Shown in pieces: positions 24,188-32,418 of a stretch of 64,000 nt of DNA (position 1 is its first letter; each line of letters starts with the position of its first letter). Location of the stretch: NCBI GenBank assembly GCA_964510205.1, contig CAZEBW010000012.1:6687-70686 (forward strand). The letters run 5' to 3'. Origin of the DNA: CAZEBW01 sp964510205. GTDB lineage: Bacteria; Chloroflexota; Anaerolineae; VGOG01. Position numbers and translations under genes: made by a program. Below the pieces are notes generated by a model that saw only the letters and a list, made by a program, of their open reading frames with translations, did not search any database and had not been told where the DNA came from.

Positions 24188-25378
24188 CTACAGGGAAAAT
24201 CGCACTTTGGGGCGACAATCGACGCCTTTAAAGTCTTTTACGAACCTACGGGCAAACGGCGACTCTACATCTGCGACGAATTCCCTGTACCCTTCCTCGT
24301 AGAACCGAGAGGCATCTTCACAGAACACCCAACCGGGTCTTTCCATCTTCCAAGGTTCTCTCACTTCCAGGACGTCTTGACATTCTCGCAATTCGTCCCA
24401 GAACCAGACCGGCCGTGACAACCAATGATCTTTCTTCAACCGAAACGGCTCAATGAGGTCTGTCCTCAATCCGAGATCCTCGTGACTGACCAGCCGTGCT
24501 GTCCTGTTCCAGGTCTCAATGTCCATAGCATCGCCAGCCATTAGGCTTGGGTACCTCGAGACCAAATGCGGCGCATCCACTAGGATGTCCTGCTCGGGAA
24601 GCACGAGTCGCTCCAACCACTTCGAGATCCGCGCCGCACCGACTCTAGCCAAGACGTCTTCACTCACGCCGACTGCGTTCGGTACATCCTTTCGTTCTAA
24701 CCCGTTGCCAGATTCCGTGACGAACTGTCGGAACGTCGTCTCCGAAGGCTTAGCTCCCAAGAACTCACCGATGGAGCGTGGGAGCATATCGAACATCTCG
24801 GAGGTAAGACCAACAACCTGGCAGATGGGCATATCCGCGGTCAAGCTTTCCTTGACGTCTTCGACTTTCTTATCGAAATCACGAAGGTATTCGGGCAAGA
24901 TCGGCCAATGCCACGGCCGGAAACTTGCTTCCGTAGCTTTCGTAACTCTCCAAAGACCGGGATTGCCCAGTTGTTCTCCTCCTACGTACAAGTCCGTGAA
25001 CGGTTGCAGCTCTCCCCGTAGAGTGAGATCGAAAGCGTTGTCGCCGTATCGATATCCTACGATCAGACCGCAACTCGAGAAACAACGAGCGAGGTAAGCG
25101 ACGACGTCACCGTTCGAGAAAGCGATAGCTTCGAACAGGTCGTAATCCACGACTAATATGGATGCATCGTCCACAGAGATCCGTTCGCCATCCTCCCAAG
25201 TACCGTCTTTCCGAAACGCATGCCGCCTATCTTGTAGGATTTTCATCGAGTCTATCAACTCTTGGTTTTCAGGGGTCTCGATTTCGAAGGTATCCCTCAC
25301 GACGGTCAAACTCTCGAGGAATTCTCGGACCCTACCCCTGAAACCCGGCTCGTCATCGTATATCAGGATCTTCCTCAT
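24188..25378 (-). CDS. Receiver-domain protein with a large C-terminal region
   Basis: 396 residues from ATG 25378, which overlaps the kinase-like gene stop (ATGA). The N-terminus MRKILIYDDEPGFRGRV is the acidic pocket of a response-regulator receiver. A likely phosphoacceptor aspartate is in ILVVDYDLFEAIAF near residue 78. The remaining 250 residues (WHWPILPEYLRDFDKKVEDV, PFARRFVKDFKG) match nothing I know and show no HTH. The partner kinase is encoded just upstream, so signalling between the two is likely. The usual transcription output domain is missing, which suggests a defence-type output. Confidence 0.8.
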   Translation of the reverse strand: MRKILIYDDEPGFRGRVREFLESLTVVRDTFEIETPENQELIDSMKILQDRRHAFRKDGTWEDGERISVDDASILVVDYDLFEAIAFSNGDVVAYLARCFSSCGLIVGYRYGDNAFDLTLRGELQPFTDLYVGGEQLGNPGLWRVTKATEASFRPWHWPILPEYLRDFDKKVEDVKESLTADMPICQVVGLTSEMFDMLPRSIGEFLGAKPSETTFRQFVTESGNGLERKDVPNAVGVSEDVLARVGAARISKWLERLVLPEQDILVDAPHLVSRYPSLMAGDAMDIETWNRTARLVSHEDLGLRTDLIEPFRLKKDHWLSRPVWFWDELRECQDVLEVREPWKMERPGWVFCEDASRFYEEGYREFVADVESPFARRFVKDFKGVDCRPKVRFSL

Positions 25379-27534
25379 TTGGTTTCCCTCCAACTGAGCA
25401 AAAATGCGGTACTGAATCCCTCGTCCGGTTCGACGAAGCTGACCCTGCAACCGATCCTCTCGGCCAACAAACGCACGATCGTCAGCCCAAGCCCTGTACC
25501 TCCGTAACCGAGAGCCCGCCTTTCCCGCGATATAGCCACTCCCCTCTCGAAAGGCTCGAAGAGTCTGTCCACATCTCGGAGATCGACTCCCAGTCCAGTG
25601 TCTTGTACGAGGATCTCACGGGACTTTCCCTTAGCACGGGAACTCACTTGCAGTATCCGTTCCTCCGAATGCATCATGGCGTTGAAGGCATTGGTGAACA
25701 CATTCTGGAAGAGCGCACTCCATTCGGCGAGTGAGGCTTCAGGTAATCGAAGATCCTCGTCGACTTTGCTCGTATCGATTTCAACACCCCTCGCGAGGAA
25801 TGAAGTCTGTCTCTCGACCTCCTCAACCACTTCGGCAACACGAAACCGACGCTTCGTCTGAACGTTCTCGGCGTCCGCCAGGTAGTCGAAGAGTGCGTTG
25901 GTCGCTCTCGCCCTCTCTAACCACGAGGATAGATCCTCTCTCAACGAATCGAAGGATCGGCGAAGGCTGGCATCACTGGTTCGAACCTTTGCGATTCTTT
26001 CAATGATGCTCTCGATAGTAGAAAACTGCTTCCTCAACTCGTGTTGATATGCCAACGCAGAGATACCGGCCGTCGCCAGGGGACCCAGCATCCCCATCTG
26101 CCTGAGGGCCACTTCTTGACTGGCCGTCGCCGCAGTCGTGGCATCTCGGATTCTCTCGTGAAGATCTCGATAGACGTCGTCGGGAATCCGTGGTTCGTAG
26201 TGTTCCAAGACTTGTTCGACGCGCTCGAACTTCAGAGACGTCGGTTCGACAGGAGCCTCCTTTAGTTTACGCTCGAACTGCCGGCGGGCTTCTTCGAAGG
26301 CGTACAAATCAAAGGCATATCGAACCATCGCTACGAGATCCCGAAACGCAGTGGTTTCCTCCAGGCGGTCTCGAGTGATCATAATGCGGAGGTTACGTTC
26401 TTGAGACGTATTGACGTTCACGACTCCAAAGATACGTCCCAGAGTCGGTAGGTACCTCAATCTTTGGGTTTCAGCATATTGGGCCTGGAGTTCCTTGGGC
26501 AAGAGTTCCGATGCGAACTTCCGATGAGCGTGGTCGAACTCAATTCGCAACCAGTCGTTCTCCGGCGAACCGTACCAAGGTAGACGGAAGCCGCTGTCGT
26601 AGACGTGGACGCCTCCGTGCTTCCAGAAGTACTCTCGCGCCTCTCCGACTTTGATACCGTGAGGTTGTCGGTACTGCAACTTGAAGATCCTGATCTCGAA
26701 ATTACCTTCGTTGAGGTTCTTCTTTTCGTCGAAGTGCCCGTCGTTGTGAGGAAAGTCGGCGACGTCGTAGGTATGAGTCTGGGGCGGCTCACCGGCGAAT
26801 TCGAGCGAGAGAGAAACGCGTTCGCCTTCGTTCTCTCCGACGAGTCTAGCCGTCCAGATCTTCATGATCGCCCGAATTTGCTCTTCGAACACCTCCTCGA
26901 ACTCACGTTGGGGCGACTGAAAATTGATTTCGAAACGCTCCTCGGGAGTGAGCGACGAAGAGCGGAAGGGGGGTTGCAGCCACCACAGCTCCCCTGCGAG
27001 CCCTTCGATCTCGTCCTCGCTCCACTCGTGCTTCAATCCACTCAAGACGATGGACGTTCCTTGCTCGAAGGGTGGAGGCGACGACTTCTCGGTGTAGAAC
27101 ACACTCGCGTCTACGAGGTCTCCCGCCTGCACGGCTTCTTCCCAATCGACGCTCGCTTCGAGCCACTTACCGTCGTGCTCCTTCGGCACGGTGGCTATCC
27201 TCAGGTTTCTAGCGAGGAACTGAACCGCGAGCCGCCCGATACCCTTCGAACCGGTCATCGGTCTCTCCAGGTACTTCGATACCCGCTTCTCAGTTTTGTG
27301 AATCGTACCGATCCGCATCCAGAAGTCTCTGAATTCGCCGAAGGTCATGCCGTGGCCGTCGTCACGTACTTCGATGCGATCTTCCTCGGGAGCGAATTCG
27401 ATCGTCGCTTCGAACGCATCCGCATCGTAGCTGTTTTTGACTAGCTCCGCCAGGGCAATGTGGGGTTTGCCCACGAGCCTCTCGCCGAGTTCCCTCAGCA
27501 GAGCGGCGTCTACCGTGAATTTCAAGTGTGGCAT
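25375..27534 (-). CDS. Histidine-kinase-like protein with two GHKL ATPase domains
   Basis: 719 residues. The N-terminal GHKL (Hsp90/MutL/MORC-type) ATPase has ALAELVKNSYDADA, VRDDGHGM and GSKGIGRLAVQ in the first 110 residues. A DHp-like helix with a candidate phospho-histidine (ALAYQHELRKQF) lies near residue 490. A second ATPase at the C-terminus carries NVFTNAFNAMM, DTGLGVD and GYGGTGLGLTIVRLL. Such double-GHKL kinases occur next to DNA methyltransferases in defence islands. The neighbour at 24188 supplies the receiver. It probably senses a DNA or modification state and signals, but this is inference. Confidence 0.88.
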   Translation of the reverse strand: MPHLKFTVDAALLRELGERLVGKPHIALAELVKNSYDADAFEATIEFAPEEDRIEVRDDGHGMTFGEFRDFWMRIGTIHKTEKRVSKYLERPMTGSKGIGRLAVQFLARNLRIATVPKEHDGKWLEASVDWEEAVQAGDLVDASVFYTEKSSPPPFEQGTSIVLSGLKHEWSEDEIEGLAGELWWLQPPFRSSSLTPEERFEINFQSPQREFEEVFEEQIRAIMKIWTARLVGENEGERVSLSLEFAGEPPQTHTYDVADFPHNDGHFDEKKNLNEGNFEIRIFKLQYRQPHGIKVGEAREYFWKHGGVHVYDSGFRLPWYGSPENDWLRIEFDHAHRKFASELLPKELQAQYAETQRLRYLPTLGRIFGVVNVNTSQERNLRIMITRDRLEETTAFRDLVAMVRYAFDLYAFEEARRQFERKLKEAPVEPTSLKFERVEQVLEHYEPRIPDDVYRDLHERIRDATTAATASQEVALRQMGMLGPLATAGISALAYQHELRKQFSTIESIIERIAKVRTSDASLRRSFDSLREDLSSWLERARATNALFDYLADAENVQTKRRFRVAEVVEEVERQTSFLARGVEIDTSKVDEDLRLPEASLAEWSALFQNVFTNAFNAMMHSEERILQVSSRAKGKSREILVQDTGLGVDLRDVDRLFEPFERGVAISRERRALGYGGTGLGLTIVRLLAERIGCRVSFVEPDEGFSTAFLLSWRETK

Positions 27535-27552
27535 GGCTGAAGATGCTCCATA

Positions 27553-28608
27553 TCAGTCGACGTGTGTTTCGAGGTGACGTTTGATACTCCTGGCGATGAC
27601 CCTCCCCAACTCGACGGGGACCGCGTTCCCCACGAGTCTCCCAACGACACTGAAGTAAACGGGGTCTCCGGGGGCGACAAACTGGTAGTCTTCTGGAAAG
27701 GTCTGAAGCAGGGCGGCTTCTCGCAGCGATATCGCGCGGTCTTGCTCGGGATGTCCGAACCTACCGTTCCCGAAGCCATGACACTGAGCAGTGAGCGTAG
27801 GAGCCGGTTCGTCCCACGCCATCCTCCCGTAGACGCTGGCGTAACCCTGCCCGCTCTCTTTCTTGTGACATTCGGCGACGAGTTCTTCGGGCCAGTCTCT
27901 CCAGGTACCTCCAGGCACCGACGCCCTTATCCTACGCAAGTTCAACCCCGACAGACTGCTAGCCTTGTGGAGCGGGTCGCTCTCGCTGGTCTGCCCGGCC
28001 TCAAGCGGTTCGAGGTGACCGATGGCATCCCGGACGGTTCCGTATTCGTCGGGAGAGTGTGTCTCGTCCACGATCTCGACTTCACCGTACCTGGAAGCGA
28101 AGAGTACCAACCTGGTCCGGTGCTGGGGGATTCCGTAGTCTGGGCAATACACCTCCGGATACTCTGTGACGTGGTATCCCTTCTCCTTCAATCGGTCGAC
28201 GAAGGCGCGGTAGACCTCTCCGTCCCTGAAGGTGGCCAGGTCGGGGACGTTCTCCATTGAGGCGACATCGGGTTCCACTTCACAGATCAGATCGGCGAAC
28301 TTGGGGACTAGTCTCCACTTCTCGTCTTTGTCTTCCTTCTTCTTCGTGTAAGGTGAATAGGGTTGACAAGGCGCACATCCGACCAGAATCTTGACGTGTC
28401 CCTCCGGATAAAGCGCCACAATCTCTTCGGTGGTCATGTCTTCGACTCTCTCGTTTATGAACCGTGCGCCGTCGTTGTTTGCCTCGTACGGGTACTCGCA
28501 GGCTTCGTCGACGTCGATTCCTGCCACGACGTCGAACCCTTCCAAGATGAAACCGTGGGTCAACGCCCCAGCGCCACAGAACAAATCTATGACTGAACAA
28601 TTCTCCAT
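27553..28608 (-). CDS. DNA (cytosine-5) methyltransferase
   Basis: 351 residues with all core motifs: DLFCGAGALTHGF (I), the catalytic GCAPCQPYSPY (IV), SMENVPDL (VI), PQHRTRLVLFA (VIII), SLREAALLQTFPEDY (IX) and GNAVPVELG (X). It transfers a methyl group from S-adenosylmethionine to cytosine C5. The target-recognition region (residues about 190-270) gives no sequence specificity by eye. It is the first gene of a five-gene module with its own consensus-like promoter at 28673-28701. A dedicated nuclease is not obvious among its partners. Confidence 0.95.
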   Translation of the reverse strand: MENCSVIDLFCGAGALTHGFILEGFDVVAGIDVDEACEYPYEANNDGARFINERVEDMTTEEIVALYPEGHVKILVGCAPCQPYSPYTKKKEDKDEKWRLVPKFADLICEVEPDVASMENVPDLATFRDGEVYRAFVDRLKEKGYHVTEYPEVYCPDYGIPQHRTRLVLFASRYGEVEIVDETHSPDEYGTVRDAIGHLEPLEAGQTSESDPLHKASSLSGLNLRRIRASVPGGTWRDWPEELVAECHKKESGQGYASVYGRMAWDEPAPTLTAQCHGFGNGRFGHPEQDRAISLREAALLQTFPEDYQFVAPGDPVYFSVVGRLVGNAVPVELGRVIARSIKRHLETHVD

Positions 28609-28672
28609 CTGTTAGGCTACCCCTACTCCAGTTTTCTTTGGCATTCCGAATAAACGACTTACTTTGACTACA

Positions 28673-28701
28673 AGTATAACCCGCAGCGGCTTAGAAGTCA
28701 A
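28673..28701 (-). promoter_or_regulatory. Sigma70-like promoter of the C5-methyltransferase module
   Basis: On the minus strand TTGACT (28696-28701) and TATACT (28673-28678) are 17 bases apart, about 65 bases before the methyltransferase ATG. The -35 box overlaps the stop codon of the DUF1156 gene, so the module has its own promoter placed exactly at the end of the upstream gene. Confidence 0.75.
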
Positions 28702-31418
28702 GACCAATCCAGTGACGCTCTATGCTGCATCCTCTTCAGATAATCGGCGATCTCTTGATACCCCTCGTTACGCTTGATTTTGGCCAACTCCTCCAGGGTG
28801 AAGATGATACCCCGGCGGGCGAAGGGGGCTGCCTCAGCCAGGAGATCCCTGTGCTCCCGCACGTAGATCATATAATGCGCACCGTCAATGGCCAACTCCG
28901 GATCGGTGGGGCTGATGTGGTCTCGCCGCGCCGCCGGCAGAGTCACCCAAAGCTTGCCCCCATCGGATCGAAGCAGGTCTCGGTCGGTGAAGTCCTCCAC
29001 GTCGGCACCACGGCCACGCAGCAGCTTGTTCAGCGCGTCGTAGGTGATGGAGTCGCGGTCGGCCAGAAACAGCAGGTAGAGCGCGGTCAGCGTGTCGGTC
29101 TGGCTGACCAGGGTCTGGAAGCGCTCCTCAATGAGCTGTTCGGCGACGATGGCGCTGGTGCGCTGAACCGCCTCTTTCACCTCCACCATCTCTCCCTCTT
29201 CCATCACGTTGGGGTAGTGTTTGGAGTAGAGCTCCAGGCACTTGGCCTGGGCCACCACGCCCATGTCCGGCTCGCTGAGGTAGCGGCCATCGTGGCGGCG
29301 ATAGTACTCCACGATGGCCGCCGCCCGGTCGTGGATCTGCTGAGCCAGGCGGTACCAACTGATGCGCTCCCCCTCGCCGTCCCGCCGCCGGGCGACGAGG
29401 ATGGTGTCGTAGGAGATGTTCTTCTTGTCGTAGATGTGGGTGCTGGAGGACATCTCAGAGTGGATGGGCCAGGCGGCAGTGACGTAGAAACCCGCGTCCA
29501 GCAGCGCTTTCAGCACCGCGCTCCAGGCTTCGTCCTGTTTGTGATGATAGGTGAAGGCCATCAGCCCATCCCGCCTGAGCACGCGATAGCATTCGCGGAA
29601 GATATCGGTCAGCATTCGCAGGAAGTCTTCTTCATCTTTGCCCTGGGCGTCGTTCTTGACCGCCTCCTCGGCCTTGGGCGTCAGCGCGGCGCGGAAGTGG
29701 GGATAGCGGTCCTTGAGCGCCAGCCGCAGCCAGACGTAGAAGAAATCGGAGAGCTCCGAGTACATGACGTTATCGTAGTAGGGCGGATCGGTGAGCACCA
29801 AGTCTACGCAGTTATTGCGCAGCGGCAGAAAGTCGGAGGAGCGGCAAAGGAGCAGGGCGTTGCCCTGCTGGCCTAAATTCTCAAACTTCTCAACTAATGT
29901 TCCCTGAATCGGTTTCCGATTCGGTGTCTCTTGAATACTATCATTAGCGTCTATATACTTTTCGAAGGGCTTGACTAGAAACTGCTGCCCCACTCTGGTC
30001 TTTTCGAACTCTGAAACAAAGCTGCCGGTACCATACTCAGTGCCCCAGAGATTGTTTTCTACGGGCCTACTCGCCGGATGATAGGCATGTCCTTTGAAGA
30101 TGTTGTGGATCTTATTGTAGCTGAAATTGTACACGTTAAACGTCGAGTTGTACCGTAAGGTATCTGAAAGAGTGAGCAGGAACACTTCTTGCATACCTTG
30201 ATCTTTGATCTGCCAAATCTCGCGCAGTAGTCTTCCCAAACACAGCAACTGCCGAGCGTTGAACATGTCGCGGAAGTTGTGGTAGCCCCAATTGGGCAGA
30301 CGCGGCGTGGTCTCTTTTCCCTCTGGAATCTCCTGATCCGGCAAGGGCAGGGTGTCGCCGATCTCGGCCAGTTCTCGCTCTGCTGCGTGGTAGAGCGCTC
30401 GGTCCTCCTCGTCGGCGGCCTTGTAGCCCTTCAAGTCGCAGTGGGGACAATAGTACTCCACGCCGTAGAGCCGCTCCGGCGGCTTGCCCAACTGGGCGAT
30501 GGCGCCCACTACTTTGTACTTCTGCCGGCAGTCGGGCCGGGGGCAAGTGTAGTACTGGCCGCTGGCGTTGCCCTCGGTGGCCTTGAAGGCGTGCCCACAG
30601 TGGGGGCAGCGGTGCTCCTCGCGGTAATTCCGCGCCTCGAACATCCCCTCGCACAGCGGGCAGAGCAGGTGGTAATATTCACCGTGATCGAACTCCCAGC
30701 CGCACTCGGGACACTCCGGGTCTTCCTCGGTGGGCGCGAAGTCGGTCCCGCACTCGGCGCACAAGACATGGGGATGGTGCTCCACCTTTGCCGAGCGCGA
30801 CGAGGCCACGCGGTAGTCCTTGAACAACGGCACGGGGTGGCCGCAGTTGGTGCAATCCAGCTCCTTGACCCAGAAATAGTACATGGCGTCGGCCTCGCGC
30901 CCGCAGAGCGGGCAGGTGGTCTTGTAGTACTGGAGGATCTGCGGCGCGATCGTCTCCTCCAGGTGCTCGAAGGCGGCGTCCAGTGCGTCCAGATCCACCG
31001 GCTCGATCTCTTTTTTGACCACAAACCAGGCCACGGGATTGAGATCGCAGCCGATGACGTTCGCCCCCAGCCGCAGCGACTCCACGATGCTGGTGCCTCC
31101 GCCCATCATCGGGTCCAGCACCACCTTGCCCCTCCCCACCTGAGCATCCTTCAAATAGAGGTCCCAGATGCGCTCCTCCTCGCTCTTCTCGAAGGTGAGC
31201 AGGTCGCCGCCCACCTCAGCCTCGGCTCGTGCCAGCGTCTCCTCGTCGGTGAGGGCGTAGAGGGCGATGGTGCGGAACACGCTTCCCAGCCGCCGCGCCC
31301 ACCACTTGTGCATGGTGTAGACCGGGCGGTAGTAGCGCTTGGCGTGGGCCTCTCGCTCGGCGATGCGGTTCACCTCGCTGATGGGGAACGTGCGCTCGAT
31401 GGGTTTTTGGTTGGGCAT
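28698..31418 (-). CDS. DUF1156 (COG1743) adenine-specific DNA methyltransferase, PglX-like
   Basis: 906 residues from ATG 31418, with AGGGGGAA upstream; a start 6 codons earlier is possible. The N-terminal DUF1156 signature ERTFPISEVNRIAEREAHAK plus MHKWWARRLGSVFR is clear. Motif I is DPMMGGGTSIVESLRLGAN, and the catalytic TDPPYYDN lies near residue 530. Between them is a dense run of zinc-ribbon cysteines (CPLCGRE, CTNCGH, CAECG, CPECG, CPHCG). The family is the N6-adenine methyltransferase of BREX-like (type 3 PglXI) and related anti-phage loci. It lies 121 bases from the PglZ-like gene in one leftward operon. Confidence 0.93.
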   Translation of the reverse strand: MPNQKPIERTFPISEVNRIAEREAHAKRYYRPVYTMHKWWARRLGSVFRTIALYALTDEETLARAEAEVGGDLLTFEKSEEERIWDLYLKDAQVGRGKVVLDPMMGGGTSIVESLRLGANVIGCDLNPVAWFVVKKEIEPVDLDALDAAFEHLEETIAPQILQYYKTTCPLCGREADAMYYFWVKELDCTNCGHPVPLFKDYRVASSRSAKVEHHPHVLCAECGTDFAPTEEDPECPECGWEFDHGEYYHLLCPLCEGMFEARNYREEHRCPHCGHAFKATEGNASGQYYTCPRPDCRQKYKVVGAIAQLGKPPERLYGVEYYCPHCDLKGYKAADEEDRALYHAAERELAEIGDTLPLPDQEIPEGKETTPRLPNWGYHNFRDMFNARQLLCLGRLLREIWQIKDQGMQEVFLLTLSDTLRYNSTFNVYNFSYNKIHNIFKGHAYHPASRPVENNLWGTEYGTGSFVSEFEKTRVGQQFLVKPFEKYIDANDSIQETPNRKPIQGTLVEKFENLGQQGNALLLCRSSDFLPLRNNCVDLVLTDPPYYDNVMYSELSDFFYVWLRLALKDRYPHFRAALTPKAEEAVKNDAQGKDEEDFLRMLTDIFRECYRVLRRDGLMAFTYHHKQDEAWSAVLKALLDAGFYVTAAWPIHSEMSSSTHIYDKKNISYDTILVARRRDGEGERISWYRLAQQIHDRAAAIVEYYRRHDGRYLSEPDMGVVAQAKCLELYSKHYPNVMEEGEMVEVKEAVQRTSAIVAEQLIEERFQTLVSQTDTLTALYLLFLADRDSITYDALNKLLRGRGADVEDFTDRDLLRSDGGKLWVTLPAARRDHISPTDPELAIDGAHYMIYVREHRDLLAEAAPFARRGIIFTLEELAKIKRNEGYQEIADYLKRMQHRASLDWS

Positions 31419-31429
31419 GGAATTCCCCC

Positions 31430-31458
31430 TTGACAAATGTCAAAAAACTCGCTACAAT
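31430..31458 (+). promoter_or_regulatory. Near-perfect sigma70 promoter facing against the operon
   Basis: TTGACA (31430-31435), 17 bases, then TACAAT (31453-31458) on the plus strand, between two leftward genes. The -35 lies in a palindrome (TTGACAAATGTCAA) that could bind a repressor. No protein gene follows on the plus strand, only the hairpin at 31494-31520. Confidence 0.7.
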
Positions 31459-31493
31459 ATCAACGAATGATGGATCGGGAGTACCCGGTCGGG

Positions 31494-31520
31494 AGAGGAG
31501 AGTCTGCGTGACTCTCCTCT
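31494..31520. terminator. Perfect 11-bp hairpin between PglZ-like and DUF1156 genes
   Basis: AGAGGAGAGTC pairs perfectly with GACTCTCCTCT around a TGCGT loop and is followed on the plus strand by TGTCGTT. It could end a short RNA from the promoter at 31430. For the leftward operon it is instead an intercistronic structure before DUF1156. Confidence 0.5.
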
Positions 31521-31539
31521 TGTCGTTAGAACGCGCCCG

Positions 31540-32418
31540 TTAAAACGCGACTCGCAGCACCGGCACCAAGCACTCCAACAGGCTGATCCCTCCGTGCAGC
31601 ATCACCTTATACTTGCCCCGCGTGGCCCAGGCGTAGCGGTTGCCCACCAGGTAGTACCCGTCATGCTCGACGATGTAGCCAGCTTCGATCAGGTCGTCGG
31701 CTCTGGTTTCGACTTCGGCGTAGCGCGAGGCGCCAAAGATAGCTTGCATGGCTCCTTGCAGACGCTTCGGCAGAGGGAGAAAATGCGTCTCGGTGCTGAT
31801 GTAGCCGTGATCCGAGGTCACCAGAAACTCGTTCCCGTACAGCCTCTCGCAGATGTTCAACAGCACCTCCCGAGACTTCTCGTAGATGTCAGTCTGAGTC
31901 CGCACCTTCACCCGTCCCTTGATGTCCTCCAGTTCCTTGTCCGGAATGGGACACCAGATGCCTCTTTCATCGCCATCCAGTGACAGTCGGTTGACGTCTT
32001 TGATCTCCACTGTCTTGGCCGCCCAGGGGTAGAAAATGGCCTCTTTGTAGAAAGCCGTCTCCGAGGGCAGGCAGGAGTAGGCGAAGGAGAGTTCATAATC
32101 GGCGTCCAGGTCACGGCAAAGCAGCAGCGCTTCTCGCAGACTCAGAGCGTCCATCCAGATGATGGGCAACTCTACGGATTCCACGTCCAGATTGCAGCAC
32201 GAACAGCGGTGGGGCAGGATCTCGCGGTAAAGCTCCGGATAGGCAGCCCCCAGCACCTTCTCCAAGTACATCGTCCGCCGCTCGCCCTGCTTGAAGTAGG
32301 TCTCTCCCAACTCCTCTTGAGGACGCCACAGGTTCTGCAGATACCTCCATATTGCTGGCATCGGATCGTCAGCTTGAATCAATTGACGCAGCAGGTCGGC
32401 GAGCTGTAAGCTATCCAC
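31540..32418 (-). CDS. PglZ-like alkaline-phosphatase-superfamily protein
   Basis: 292 residues from a GTG at 32418 that overlaps the end of the DUF499 gene. Features of the PglZ fold are ELPIIWMDALSLREALLLCR, the metal-site pattern FLVTSDHGYIS and the C-terminal signature LHGGISLLECLVPVLRV. It is much shorter than classical PglZ (about 600-900 aa) and contains mainly the catalytic core. In BREX systems PglZ is essential for phage exclusion and self-modification and works with the BrxC/PglY ATPase and PglX methyltransferase. All three functions are encoded together here. Confidence 0.82.
   Translation of the reverse strand: MDSLQLADLLRQLIQADDPMPAIWRYLQNLWRPQEELGETYFKQGERRTMYLEKVLGAAYPELYREILPHRCSCCNLDVESVELPIIWMDALSLREALLLCRDLDADYELSFAYSCLPSETAFYKEAIFYPWAAKTVEIKDVNRLSLDGDERGIWCPIPDKELEDIKGRVKVRTQTDIYEKSREVLLNICERLYGNEFLVTSDHGYISTETHFLPLPKRLQGAMQAIFGASRYAEVETRADDLIEAGYIVEHDGYYLVGNRYAWATRGKYKVMLHGGISLLECLVPVLRVAF

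Noticed and set aside
24188..27534. Ordinary two-component system regulating transcription
   Set aside because: The receiver protein has no DNA-binding output, and the kinase-like protein has an extra MutL/Hsp90-type ATPase domain and no membrane sensor. A defence role next to the methyltransferase fits better.
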